Origin: Kiritimatiellia bacterium
Lineage (GTDB): Bacteria; Verrucomicrobiota; Kiritimatiellia; RFP12; UBA3636
Direction of reading: 5' to 3'
Assembly: GCA_017648065.1 (NCBI GenBank)
Contig: JAGCJJ010000092.1
Location: forward strand, 1-57,328
Length of the DNA: 57,328 nt
Shown here: positions 35,476 to 44,518 of the stretch, in pieces
How positions within the stretch are numbered: position 1 is the first letter of the stretch
How the letters are laid out: every line of letters starts with the position of its first letter
Made by a program: the position numbers and the translations under genes
The notes under the pieces: model-generated
Seen by the model: only the letters and a program-made list of their open reading frames with translations
Databases searched by the model: none
Told to the model about the DNA's origin: nothing

Positions 35476-36708
35476 TTATTTAACTTCACAGGTAGGAGAT
35501 ATATTTAACAGGCCAAAATTATTTGCATTATTTTCACGAGAATTTATAGGTTGTTTATCATCAATAGTGAACTCTAATGCTTTTGTTCTGCTAACATAAG
35601 TACGAACATAAGGATTATTTAGAAATACATCAATATAGTAATGTCCATTTGTTAATAGCTTTTTAAGACCAGGGAATCGAACAATCATTGTTGCAGAACC
35701 ATTAAGCTCATTAATGGCAACATTTGTATTAACAAAATTTGCCTTTGCAATCATCTCGCTTGTATTAGTCTTAATGATATTCACTACCTCAACAGTTTGC
35801 ACCAATGCTGAAGAAGAGATTTTATTTTCTATGATTAAATCATCACCTTCAAATGAGGTTGTCATTGAATCTATTTGAACAGGATCAAGAGGAGCAACAA
35901 TTGGAAAAACACCAGCTCCACTTGCTGTTTCTCTCAAATAATCATCAACAATCTGCGCAGATGGGCCTTGCTTATAAACCTTGCCATCTTTTAACCAAAC
36001 ACACTTATTACAAAGTTCGCGAACAGCATTCATATTGTGTGAAACAAAAATAATTGTTCGACCACCCTTTGCAATATCATTCATTTTTGAAAGGCATTTC
36101 TTTTGGAATTCAGCATCACCAACAGCAAGCACCTCATCAATAAGCAAAATTTCCGGTTCAAGGTGCGCTGCAACAGCAAAACCTAAGCGAACATACATAC
36201 CAGAAGAATATCTTCTCACGGGAGTATCAAGAAAATTTTCTACACCTGAGAACTTAACGATTTCATCAAACTTGTCATCGATCTCATGCTTATGCATTCC
36301 AAGAACAGCACCTGAAAGATAAATATTTTCTCTGCCTGTCAAATCTGGGTGAAAGCCAGTTCCCACCTCGAGCAAAGAGCCAACACGGCCATCAAGCATA
36401 GCCTTACCTGAGGTTGGTTCTGTAATGCGTGTTAACACCTTTAGAAGAGTTGATTTTCCAGAACCATTTGTTCCAATCAGTCCAATAACATCACCTTGTT
36501 CAACAGTAAAAGAAACATTATCAAGAGCCTTAAATAAACCCTTCGCTCCTATACGACCCTCATCACCAATTTTAACAAAATCGTCTAGTTTCCTACGAAA
36601 TATTTTTTTTAGAAAATAATGAAACTCATCGCCAAAGGTTTTTCTATCAATTACACCTAAGCGATAATGCTTACTAATATTTTCTACAGAAATAACTGTT
36701 TTACCCAT
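35476..36708 (-). CDS. Polysaccharide ABC exporter ATPase (Wzt-like)
   Basis: About 410 residues. The N-terminal ATPase has Walker A GTNGSGKST, the family stretch VGSLLEVGTGFHPDLTGRENIYL, signature RRYSSGMYVRLGFA, Walker B ILLIDEVLAVGD and FVSHNMNAV. The last 150 residues form a beta-rich domain (about 260-400) like the Wzt C-terminal glycan-recognising domain, so export is probably substrate-selective. Together with the permease behind it, it would move a finished O-antigen or other polysaccharide across the inner membrane. ATG 36708 is chosen over a TTG at 36723, although neither has a good ribosome site. Confidence 0.88.
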   Translation of the reverse strand: MGKTVISVENISKHYRLGVIDRKTFGDEFHYFLKKIFRRKLDDFVKIGDEGRIGAKGLFKALDNVSFTVEQGDVIGLIGTNGSGKSTLLKVLTRITEPTSGKAMLDGRVGSLLEVGTGFHPDLTGRENIYLSGAVLGMHKHEIDDKFDEIVKFSGVENFLDTPVRRYSSGMYVRLGFAVAAHLEPEILLIDEVLAVGDAEFQKKCLSKMNDIAKGGRTIIFVSHNMNAVRELCNKCVWLKDGKVYKQGPSAQIVDDYLRETASGAGVFPIVAPLDPVQIDSMTTSFEGDDLIIENKISSSALVQTVEVVNIIKTNTSEMIAKANFVNTNVAINELNGSATMIVRFPGLKKLLTNGHYYIDVFLNNPYVRTYVSRTKALEFTIDDKQPINSRENNANNFGLLNISPTCEVK

Positions 36709-36733
36709 AATATTCAAAACCAATAATTATCAA

Positions 36734-37573
36734 TTAAATTACATCTACAAAATTTCTCTGCACTTTGTTAAACAAAGCCAATCCAGAGAAAAATATTATT
36801 ATTGTAGAAACGCAACCAATAATAATAGCGTTCAAATCAAGAGTCGTTTGGCCAGTGAACATAAATCTATTTAATTCAACCGCTATAGAGACTGGATTAG
36901 CCCAGATAATAGCACGATATACAGGATTACTTACAACGCTTGCAGGAAAAATAATTGGTGTTGCATACATCCATGTTTGAACAAAGAAAGGAAGCATAAA
37001 TCTAAAATCGCGATATTTCGTAGTTACTGCGGCAATCCATAGACCAACACCCAGACCAACTACAGCTGTATATAAAATCAGCAAAGGAAATGCTAGCATA
37101 TACCAATTTGGCGCAAATTGCGTTCCCCCAGTTTGTGTAAAATAATAATACAAATAAAATGCCAAAAACATTAGCATATTCAAACCAAGATAAACGAGAT
37201 TGGAAACCACACCAGAAAGAGGAATAATAATTCTTGGGAAATACACTTTTGAAAGCATAGTAGAATTTGAGGCAAGAGAATTTCCTGCAGTATTCATCAC
37301 CCCTTGAGTATAATTCCAAATCACAATACCACTCATATAGAAAACCATATGAGGTAAACCATCAGTTGAGATATTAGCAACCCTACCAAAAATGACAGTA
37401 AAAACAACAGTTGTAATTAATGGCTGAATTAAAAACCACAAAGGGCCAAGAATTGTTTGCTTATAAATAACAGTCAAATCGCGTTTAACTAATAGCATTA
37501 GTAAATCGCGATACTCTAACACTTCTTTTAATTTGAAATTAAAAAAATTCTTTGTAGGTTGTATAATTACCAT
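36734..37573 (-). CDS. Polysaccharide ABC exporter permease (Wzm-like)
   Basis: A 279-residue ABC-2 type membrane permease with about six helices. It shows the N-terminal EYRDLLMLLVKRDLTVIYKQTILGPLW amphipathic stretch of the family, split here by nothing unusual, and the mid segment YRDFRFMLPFFVQTWMYATPIIFP. It pairs with the Wzt-like ATPase directly downstream and would form the channel for O-antigen/polysaccharide export. ATG 37573 is preferred to the TTG two codons before it. Upstream neighbours gmhB and hldA link it to heptose-containing LPS. Confidence 0.9.
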   Translation of the reverse strand: MVIIQPTKNFFNFKLKEVLEYRDLLMLLVKRDLTVIYKQTILGPLWFLIQPLITTVVFTVIFGRVANISTDGLPHMVFYMSGIVIWNYTQGVMNTAGNSLASNSTMLSKVYFPRIIIPLSGVVSNLVYLGLNMLMFLAFYLYYYFTQTGGTQFAPNWYMLAFPLLILYTAVVGLGVGLWIAAVTTKYRDFRFMLPFFVQTWMYATPIIFPASVVSNPVYRAIIWANPVSIAVELNRFMFTGQTTLDLNAIIIGCVSTIIIFFSGLALFNKVQRNFVDVI

Positions 37574-37588
37574 AAACAAACTTTATAT

Positions 37589-38134
37589 TTATTGTTTCAG
37601 ACTCTCGATTGCAAACTTAACTGCATCTAGAATGGATGCACAAATTGGGAGCTGGTTTTGTTCTGCGTACTCTTTTGCACTCTCGCGTGGAGCACCTGTT
37701 GCTCCTCGATAAACAAGTATTGACCCAACACCTGCATTTACACCACACTCAATATCTGAACGCTTATCCCCTACTATCCAACAATGAGCTGCATCAAGTT
37801 TATCTTCTTCTATGCGCTCTAAAATATATGCCGGAGATGGCTTACGATATTTTGATGGCTCATCTGGTGTCTCAGGAGCGATGCAAATTCCTGCAAAGCT
37901 TGGCAACTCAAGAAGCTCAAGCAAGCGTGCATTACATGCCTCTGCATCTGAAAGTGTGTAATACCCACGATTGATGCCGCTCTGATTTGTAAGCAAATAC
38001 AACTCAAAATGCTTTGCAGCTAACTTTAATGCTTCCTTTGCATCTGGGAGTAAACGTATCTGTTCTGGACGGCTCATGTAACTCTCATCAAAAACGAGAG
38101 TATCATCACGATCTAAAAATAAAGCAGGTTTCAT
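37589..38134 (-). CDS. gmhB: D-glycero-D-manno-heptose 1,7-bisphosphate 7-phosphatase
   Basis: HAD-superfamily (subclass IIIA) phosphatase of 181 residues. Motif 1 is FLDRDDTLVFD with the nucleophile Asp8-type residue, then LLTNQSG, RKPSPAY and VGDKRSDIECG. The family's zinc loop (CxH...CxC before RKP) is reduced to CIAPETPDEPSKYRKP, with only one Cys, so the metal is probably absent. It removes a phosphate during ADP-heptose synthesis for LPS inner core. It follows hldA by 12 bp, which supports the assignment over histidinol phosphatase. Confidence 0.85.
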   Translation of the reverse strand: MKPALFLDRDDTLVFDESYMSRPEQIRLLPDAKEALKLAAKHFELYLLTNQSGINRGYYTLSDAEACNARLLELLELPSFAGICIAPETPDEPSKYRKPSPAYILERIEEDKLDAAHCWIVGDKRSDIECGVNAGVGSILVYRGATGAPRESAKEYAEQNQLPICASILDAVKFAIESLKQ

Positions 38135-38146
38135 TTTACAAAATTC

Positions 38147-39124
38147 TTATTTATTAGAAGCGTATGCAATAATATCTTCTGGTGTAGCAGTTGCAGTACC
38201 GAGTTTACCAACAACAAAGCCAGCAGCTGTATTTGCAAAGTGAATTGCATCAAGTATTGAGGCACCTGTTGCAAGAGCTACACTTAATGCTGCTATTACA
38301 GTATCACCAGCTCCAGAAACATCAAATACCTCACGAGCATATGTTGGCACTTTACTTACTACTTCTCCATTTTCTGAAAGAAGCATTCCATCAGCACCTA
38401 ATGTGATAATTAAACTCTTTGGAGAATACTTCTCATAGATACGCTTACATACTAGCTCTGCAGGGAAATCAGTAATCTCATCCTCATTTATTCCTGCCAG
38501 TTTATAAGCTTCTGAACGATTTGGTGTCATTACAGATAAACCAGTATAGCTAATGCTTGGACGAGGCTTAGGGTCTAATGCAATTATTGTTTCAGGGCGA
38601 GCAATACTCTGAATCTGTTTAATTGTTTCTGTAGTAATAATACCCTTTGCATAATCAGAAAGAATAATTGCATCAGCTTCTTTAATTGCAGGAGCAAGCT
38701 TAGTGGCAATGTCATATGGTGTCACTTGGAAGCAATCTGGAGAATCTTCTGAGTCAAGGCGGCATACTTGCTGGCGGCGGCATACAACACGTGTCTTTAC
38801 GATTGTATTCTTCTCCTTTGAGATAGAACCGGGTACTACAACCACGCCTTGATTTGTTATTGTCTGAGTAAGCTTTTCGCCATTATCATCAACACCAATC
38901 CAACCAAATAAATTTGCCTTTGCACCAAGTGTTGCGATATTAAGAGCAACATTTGCGGCACCACCAGCTGTATATGTTTCAGAAGAAACTTTTACAACAG
39001 GTACAGGTGCTTCTGGAGAAATCCTTGATGTATCGCCCCAAATATATTTATCAAGCATCACATCGCCAATTACAAGAAGCTTTACTTCTTTAGCATCATT
39101 TAAAATCTTTTGAATAGCCTGCAT
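38147..39124 (-). CDS. hldA: D-glycero-beta-D-manno-heptose-7-phosphate kinase
   Basis: A PfkB/ribokinase-fold sugar kinase of 325 residues, the kinase half of HldE (RfaE domain I). Key stretches are VIGDVMLDKYIWGDTSRISPEAPVPV, split over the substrate site near the N-terminus, AGGAANVALNIATLGA, RQQVCRLDSE, and DVSGAGDTVIAALS with the catalytic Asp. The nucleotidyltransferase half (HldC) is not fused and not in the window. Together with gmhB it makes heptose 1-phosphate for ADP-heptose. Confidence 0.92.
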   Translation of the reverse strand: MQAIQKILNDAKEVKLLVIGDVMLDKYIWGDTSRISPEAPVPVVKVSSETYTAGGAANVALNIATLGAKANLFGWIGVDDNGEKLTQTITNQGVVVVPGSISKEKNTIVKTRVVCRRQQVCRLDSEDSPDCFQVTPYDIATKLAPAIKEADAIILSDYAKGIITTETIKQIQSIARPETIIALDPKPRPSISYTGLSVMTPNRSEAYKLAGINEDEITDFPAELVCKRIYEKYSPKSLIITLGADGMLLSENGEVVSKVPTYAREVFDVSGAGDTVIAALSVALATGASILDAIHFANTAAGFVVGKLGTATATPEDIIAYASNK

Positions 39125-39169
39125 CTATCTACCTTTCAAAAATAAAAATCATAAAATATCTTGTCACAA

Positions 39170-39919
39170 TTATTTGAAAATTACAGTACCAAATTGTGAT
39201 TCATCAATAAATGGAGTCTTTGGATTTCCTGTAAAGTAAAGAGCAGAATCTCTGCGACCTCCATCATCATCGTCCTGAAGAGAAATATTAAATCCGATTT
39301 TCTCTGGGCGAGCTGTTTGACCCATAGCTTCCCACTTAATTAAATATTCATATTGAACAATACCCTGCTCTATATCTGTATGCTGCTTAACTTGCTTTGC
39401 AGCACCCTGCCACAATTTTCCGAAGGAATGTGGGTAGCCAGAAAAATCAGATGTATATGCACCATTGGCAACGATAGAAAATTCACCGCCAAACTTTAAA
39501 TCCTCACCATTGTTTGCACGAGAATTTGTTACGCGATTATAATTTCCATCAATAAAAAATTCACATGCATCATCATCCCATGCAGGAGCGGAATCCTGAC
39601 CTGGCTTTGCTGAGTCTGCAACAATTTTATCATCCTCAACTTTTACTGCAACTAACAGACCTTCGTCGTTATATGCTAATGCAAAAGAGAAAACAAGATC
39701 CTTTTCTCCTTCAAGTGGACGAGTTCCTGCATCAAGCACACCATTGTCTTTTGTAACTTTAATCCAATTAGCATTATCCCAATCGCACAAATCGCCATCG
39801 ACCTTTATTGAGTTATTTTTTTCGGCGCTACACTCTGTTAAATTGGAGATGACAGCACTAGCATTAGCAAAAAATGCCATTGAGAGAATAATTGCGCCTG
39901 TAAATAATTTTTTATTCAT
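39170..39919 (-). CDS. Secreted CBM9-like carbohydrate-binding protein
   Basis: A 249-residue exported protein: signal peptide about 1-22 (FFANASA), then a beta-sandwich of the CBM9-like/DOMON-type family (PF06452 kind). Visible are KVDGDLCDWDNANW near residue 40, LAYNDEGLLVAVKVEDD around 85, WDDDACEFFIDGNYN around 128 and YEYLIKWEAMGQ near 205. CBM9-type modules bind ends of polysaccharides or sit in large hydrolases; here it is free-standing, so it may be a periplasmic or surface glycan-binding protein. AAGGAA precedes the ATG. It lies 11 bp after the pyrophosphatase gene. Confidence 0.72.
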   Translation of the reverse strand: MNKKLFTGAIILSMAFFANASAVISNLTECSAEKNNSIKVDGDLCDWDNANWIKVTKDNGVLDAGTRPLEGEKDLVFSFALAYNDEGLLVAVKVEDDKIVADSAKPGQDSAPAWDDDACEFFIDGNYNRVTNSRANNGEDLKFGGEFSIVANGAYTSDFSGYPHSFGKLWQGAAKQVKQHTDIEQGIVQYEYLIKWEAMGQTARPEKIGFNISLQDDDDGGRRDSALYFTGNPKTPFIDESQFGTVIFK

Positions 39920-39930
39920 AATTTATTTCC

Positions 39931-41598
39931 TTATTTTGGAAGTTCAGAAATGATTGATAAAATCAATGGAAGAAATTGTTTTTTACGAGAAAGAACACCT
40001 GGCATCATAAGCACACCATGATCATTCTTCTTAAAGTGTAATGCGCTCGCAATCTGTGGATTACCAGCAAATAGAAGTACAGAATTACCACGAACAGCAT
40101 CTGTAATCATTAAACCAAAGAAATCAAGTTTATCTGCTGTAACGCGTCTCTGCAGTTCAGCATGAAGTTTATCCTTATGTTTGTATACAATTGAAAGATT
40201 TGTTTCTTCAAGCTGGGACAAAGCAAAACGCCAGCCATTTTCATTATAGTCCTTACAGTCAGAATTGATTGCATTATGTGCTGACATAGTTGCCAAAGGT
40301 GAATCAATTTCTAACAAGCGAGCCATTAGCTTATCAGATTTTACACCAGCAAGCTTTTCAAGCCACTTTGCTGTAGTTTTATCCAACTCAGTAGTTGTTG
40401 GAGATTGGAACAAAAGTGTATCTGTTACAATGCCACTAAGAATAAGTCCTGCAGTTGACTTTGATGGTTCAATGCCTGCATTCTTAAACATATTTGCAAC
40501 GATTGTACATGTACTGCCAACAACATCGCAAGTATAACGGATAGGCTCAACCGTTGGGCGCATTCCAATGCGATGGTGATCTACGACCTCTACAATTGGA
40601 AGCTCCTCTGCTCCAGGAATTGCTTGAGAAAGCTCGTTATGATCCACAAAAATCATTTTCATTGGAGGTGGTGCAGTCAAATTTGCTTTTGCCACAATTC
40701 CTATAAGCTTTCCATCATGATCACAAACTGGGCATTGAGCAGTAGTAGCTGCCATAACCTTGTATTTTATGTCATGCACCATATCATTAGGAGAAAGAAC
40801 AACAGCATCTGAGCGCAGTGTTATATTACGCACTGGCGTACTGAATTTTACGCGACGTATTACTGTGGCAGAGTCATATTTCGTTCTAAGGATTGTAACG
40901 CCTTTAACATTTGCCAATTCTATTACTGCTTTTTCAACAGGACAATTTCCTGTGATGATTATAAGCTTAATATCATTTTGTAAAACGCGCAAATGAATTT
41001 CTGGTCTGTCACCAACAATAACAACAGGCTCATGATCAGGAGCCGCCTTAACATGTTTGTCAAAGAACTCAAGGCTCATCGCTGCGACAAACATATCATA
41101 TGTCTTAAGCTCAGAATTTATCTCTCCACTTAGAAATTCTGCTTTAAGAGTATTTGCAATTTTTTTAATCGAAGAAACAACGGATCGACCAGTCAAGCTG
41201 CTATCTGATTTTGAATCAATATTAAGCAACTCTGAAATAAGATTTACAGGACTTAAGATTCCAAGAAAAGTTCCATCCTTTTCAATTACAGGAATTGTTG
41301 TCTTATCAAATTTTCTTAATGCAGCAACTGCATCAAGAACTGTTTTACTTCCGTAGATTGATGCATAATCTGTATTCATTACATCACGAACACGAAGATA
41401 CACATCATTTCTACGGCGAATTGGTTTCACCTTAAATTCATTAAATAGCCATGCTGCCTTGCCAGGCATTAAACCAGGGCAAATGGCTTCAACTCCTTTT
41501 TCGCCTTGTAGCTGCTTCAATTCAGCCAAGGCATATGCTGACATAATACTGTCAACATCAGGATTTTTATGACCACTAATTACTATTTTTGAATTCAT
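39931..41598 (-). CDS. CBS/DRTGG-domain Mn-dependent (family II) inorganic pyrophosphatase
   Basis: About 555 residues. DHH domain at the N-terminus with GHKNPDVDSIMSAY, then a CBS domain (VRDVMNTDYASI, TTIPVIEKDGTFLGILS), a DRTGG domain in the middle, a second CBS (DMVHDIKYKVMA...), the DHH metal motifs VDHNE and VVDHHRIG, GIVTDTLLF, and DHHA2 with the family-typical SRKKQ near the end. Such enzymes hydrolyse PPi and are tuned by AMP/ADP/ATP or diadenosine polyphosphates bound at CBS. ATG 41598 has AGGA upstream; the TTG at 41619 is less likely. It links energy state to the PPi pool, which PpdK also uses. Confidence 0.92.
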   Translation of the reverse strand: MNSKIVISGHKNPDVDSIMSAYALAELKQLQGEKGVEAICPGLMPGKAAWLFNEFKVKPIRRRNDVYLRVRDVMNTDYASIYGSKTVLDAVAALRKFDKTTIPVIEKDGTFLGILSPVNLISELLNIDSKSDSSLTGRSVVSSIKKIANTLKAEFLSGEINSELKTYDMFVAAMSLEFFDKHVKAAPDHEPVVIVGDRPEIHLRVLQNDIKLIIITGNCPVEKAVIELANVKGVTILRTKYDSATVIRRVKFSTPVRNITLRSDAVVLSPNDMVHDIKYKVMAATTAQCPVCDHDGKLIGIVAKANLTAPPPMKMIFVDHNELSQAIPGAEELPIVEVVDHHRIGMRPTVEPIRYTCDVVGSTCTIVANMFKNAGIEPSKSTAGLILSGIVTDTLLFQSPTTTELDKTTAKWLEKLAGVKSDKLMARLLEIDSPLATMSAHNAINSDCKDYNENGWRFALSQLEETNLSIVYKHKDKLHAELQRRVTADKLDFFGLMITDAVRGNSVLLFAGNPQIASALHFKKNDHGVLMMPGVLSRKKQFLPLILSIISELPK

Positions 41599-41650
41599 AA
41601 TGAAATAATTCCTATTCAAGAATCTTTGAGACAGAACCTACTATACAAAA

Positions 41651-43312
41651 TTAAATCTTGTAAAGGAATCTCTTAATCTTAAGAGTTGTTGTTTTCTCAA
41701 AAGGTTCCATACGAATAATGATACGACGAGGATGCTTATATGTAGAGATTGCCTTTACTGCATTCAATACCTCTTCGCGGCACTTATTAGTAATCTCTTC
41801 TTCTGTATATGACTGATTATTTTCTTTATGCTCAGCAAAATAATCAAGATTTGGAACAACGATTACACCAACTCGTTCACCCTTTTCGCCTTCCTCGCTA
41901 TAACCTAAAACGAGAGACTCAAGAATCCATGGACTTGCAGCAATTGTACCTTCAACCTCCTCAGGATAAATATTCTTGCCTTCGCGATTAACAATCATGC
42001 ACTTCTTACGTCCTGTGATTGTAATATATCCATCCTTGTCCATCTTACCAAGGTCACCAGTCATAAACCAATCACCATCCATGCAAGCAGCTGTTGCAGC
42101 ATCATTTTTGAAATAGCCTTGCATTACGATTGGTCCTTTAATTTGGATTTCGCCAATACCCTCTTCATTTGGCTCAGCAATACGAGCCTCGCAATTAGGA
42201 AGTGCTTTACCAACAGAACCAAAGCGAATATCTTGCTCAGGTGTTAATGCGCAAATTGGAGAAGTTTCTGTCAGGCCATAGCCTTCCATAATACCAATGC
42301 CAAGCTTTGTGAAGCCTTTCATTACTGCAACATCTGTAGCAGCACCACCACAAATGATTAAGCGCAGCTTACCACCAAGTCCTTCCTTTACCTTCTTGCC
42401 GATTACCTTACCTAAGCCTAGCTTCATTAGTAGCATTGCTGCCTTGCTCTTCTTAAGCTTTGCATAAATTCCATTGTACATTTTCTCTGCTAGCAATGGC
42501 ACTGCAAGAAGAATTGTTGGAGATACCTCGCGCATATTTTCTGCAACAGTGCGAAGATTTTCAACCATACTGATTTCACAACGGCGGCATAGTGGCACAA
42601 GGAAGTTTGCTGAAAATGCAAAGCCATGGTGCAATGGAAGCACAAGCAAGAAATTATCATGCTCATAAACATGGAAATATTGCAAAGCGCCCTCTAGCTG
42701 AGTTGTGAAATTACCATGTGTAAGCATTGCGCCCTTTGGGTAACCCGTTGTACCTGATGTATAAATAATTGAAGCAATATCTGACTCGCTAGGAACATTG
42801 CTATCAAAGAATGAACCTGGTAGTGCTGCTGCTTCCTGTACACTATCCATCAGCTTAACGAAATCATGAGCAAAAACATGACCAATCTTAGCATCTTCAG
42901 AAACTACGTTATCAAGAATTACTACATGCTTAAGCTCAGGCAAATCATCAGCAATTGTATTTAGCAATGGCCATAGCTTTCCTGAAGCAAATACAACATA
43001 TGTCTCTGAGTCGCGTAGGATATAAGAAACCTCTTTCTCCTGCAAGCGAGCATCAATAGGAACTACCTCAACACCAATAGTTGCCAAACCCAAATATGTA
43101 ATTAACCATTCTGGGCGATTCTCCATTATAACAGCCGCTCTAAAACCAGGCTTTACTTCAAGCTTATTTGCTGCCTCTGAAACAATTCTGCTACGCTTGT
43201 ATAGTTCAACAAAGCTCCAAGAATGCCACTGTCCATGAGACTTCCAACGAACAAATGGGCGATTACCTGCCTTATCATTTGCATCCTGTAAATATGTACG
43301 AATTGTAGCCAT
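41651..43312 (-). CDS. AMP-dependent acyl-CoA ligase (long-chain fatty acid type)
   Basis: A 553-residue AMP-binding enzyme. P-loop-like IIYTSGTTGYPKGAML, the GYGLTETSP adenine motif, TGDLGKMDKDGYI with the ribose-binding Asp, GRKKCMIV hinge and KNIYPEEVEG are all present, with the C-terminal catalytic Lys region near KTTTLKIKRFLY. It has the linker length and motifs of long-chain acyl-CoA synthetases (FadD), giving acyl-CoA + AMP + PPi; acyl-ACP ligase is the alternative. A good AGGAG lies 8 nt before the ATG. The PPi it makes would be removed by the pyrophosphatase encoded just downstream. Confidence 0.88.
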   Translation of the reverse strand: MATIRTYLQDANDKAGNRPFVRWKSHGQWHSWSFVELYKRSRIVSEAANKLEVKPGFRAAVIMENRPEWLITYLGLATIGVEVVPIDARLQEKEVSYILRDSETYVVFASGKLWPLLNTIADDLPELKHVVILDNVVSEDAKIGHVFAHDFVKLMDSVQEAAALPGSFFDSNVPSESDIASIIYTSGTTGYPKGAMLTHGNFTTQLEGALQYFHVYEHDNFLLVLPLHHGFAFSANFLVPLCRRCEISMVENLRTVAENMREVSPTILLAVPLLAEKMYNGIYAKLKKSKAAMLLMKLGLGKVIGKKVKEGLGGKLRLIICGGAATDVAVMKGFTKLGIGIMEGYGLTETSPICALTPEQDIRFGSVGKALPNCEARIAEPNEEGIGEIQIKGPIVMQGYFKNDAATAACMDGDWFMTGDLGKMDKDGYITITGRKKCMIVNREGKNIYPEEVEGTIAASPWILESLVLGYSEEGEKGERVGVIVVPNLDYFAEHKENNQSYTEEEITNKCREEVLNAVKAISTYKHPRRIIIRMEPFEKTTTLKIKRFLYKI

Positions 43313-43361
43313 AGTCTAATCTCCTATCAGAATTATAGATTAAATTTGTTTTGCAAAAAAA

Positions 43362-44486
43362 TTATGCGAGACTCTCGCGATCCTCAATCCATGTTTGCAT
43401 TTCACGAACAGTCTCTTCCCAGCGCTCTTCATTCTTAAGTATCTCAAGAAATTCATCGAACAGGCTATAAAATGCATCTACAAAGAATGAAAAATGCTGT
43501 AGTTTCTCAACTAAGCGACCACGCTCATCTGTTCCCTCCTCTGCGCGAGGAACCTTAACAGTACGAAATGCGAAAGTTTGTGCATCAATTGAAGCAGACC
43601 ATTGATGATTCTCATCAAGAATAAAAGCAACATTTGCACGTGCGAGCTTCTTACCAGAAAGTAGTGCTGTTTTTGCTTCGCTACTTAAAATTGGAGTACC
43701 CTTGCGTAGGCTTGTTTCATAAGAGCCTGCACCCTCATTATTCAAGAATGTAATTGGATCAGCAAATGCCAATGCATATGAAATATTTGGATCATGCTTT
43801 CCATTTGTAACTCTAAAAGTATGATCTTTTACTTCTGAACGGAAAAGAAGCCAAGTCATAAAATCCAAACCTAAGCCACTCTTATCGGGAATAGCAGATG
43901 AATCTGGAGAAAATGTAACTGCACCAAAAGAATCATAAGTAAGGCCTGCACGCTTGAATGCAAGAAGCTCAGGAATCATTGGAATAAGCTTTGCTTGGCT
44001 TGTATGTGTAAATGCTGCTTCAAATGCATCCTTTTGCTTTGGACCACGGCATTCAGCAAAAACGCGCTTATTACGGCAATCTGTTGCCACATCAAGATTA
44101 GTTAGTGTTGGAGGCATCTGCTCAAGCAATTCCTCATGAACATGTGCTTTTATTTCTGCATGCTGCTGTTTATTGATTGAAGTCAAATTTTGATCCTTCA
44201 TAAACTGGTATTCAGAAAGCTTCACAATTGATTTCAAAAGTTTGCTTGGCACCTTCTTCTCTGCCTTTAACAAAGAACCACAGAACCAACCATTAATAAA
44301 CATTGTTTCTTCTGAAATTTCTCTATCAAGCAAAAATCTTGCGGTTGTCCAACCAAAGATAGGAGTCTCACGAAGAGAGTCAAGTGTAGGACATTGACCT
44401 TCCTTAACAAGCTCCAGAATATCTGTTGTAATTTCTGCTTCTGTTTCATATACCTGAAACGAATTTGACGAACCATCAAAAATCAT
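43362..44486 (-). CDS. RdgC-like recombination-associated protein
   Basis: A 374-residue cytoplasmic protein that I assign by pattern to RdgC (PF04381), a ring-shaped DNA-binding protein which limits RecA in Proteobacteria. Similar are the early GW segment, AEKKVPSKLLKSIV (RdgC: EEKILP...), the AEIKAHVHEELLEQMPP stretch (RdgC: KDEVLHSLLPRA), and near the C-terminus LSSEAKTALLSGKKLARANVAFI (RdgC: LTSEEITNHIEAGKxVTKLAL). Length is 70 residues above E. coli RdgC. The match is distant, and its place among lipid and envelope genes gives no support. AAGGAG precedes the ATG. Confidence 0.6.
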   Translation of the reverse strand: MIFDGSSNSFQVYETEAEITTDILELVKEGQCPTLDSLRETPIFGWTTARFLLDREISEETMFINGWFCGSLLKAEKKVPSKLLKSIVKLSEYQFMKDQNLTSINKQQHAEIKAHVHEELLEQMPPTLTNLDVATDCRNKRVFAECRGPKQKDAFEAAFTHTSQAKLIPMIPELLAFKRAGLTYDSFGAVTFSPDSSAIPDKSGLGLDFMTWLLFRSEVKDHTFRVTNGKHDPNISYALAFADPITFLNNEGAGSYETSLRKGTPILSSEAKTALLSGKKLARANVAFILDENHQWSASIDAQTFAFRTVKVPRAEEGTDERGRLVEKLQHFSFFVDAFYSLFDEFLEILKNEERWEETVREMQTWIEDRESLA

Positions 44487-44518
44487 AATTACTCCTTAAA
44501 AATAAAAATTAAAATCGA

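Noticed and set aside
38147-39124. Fused HldE (kinase plus nucleotidyltransferase)
   Set aside because: Only the kinase part is encoded (325 residues); no nucleotidyltransferase HxGH motif is found.
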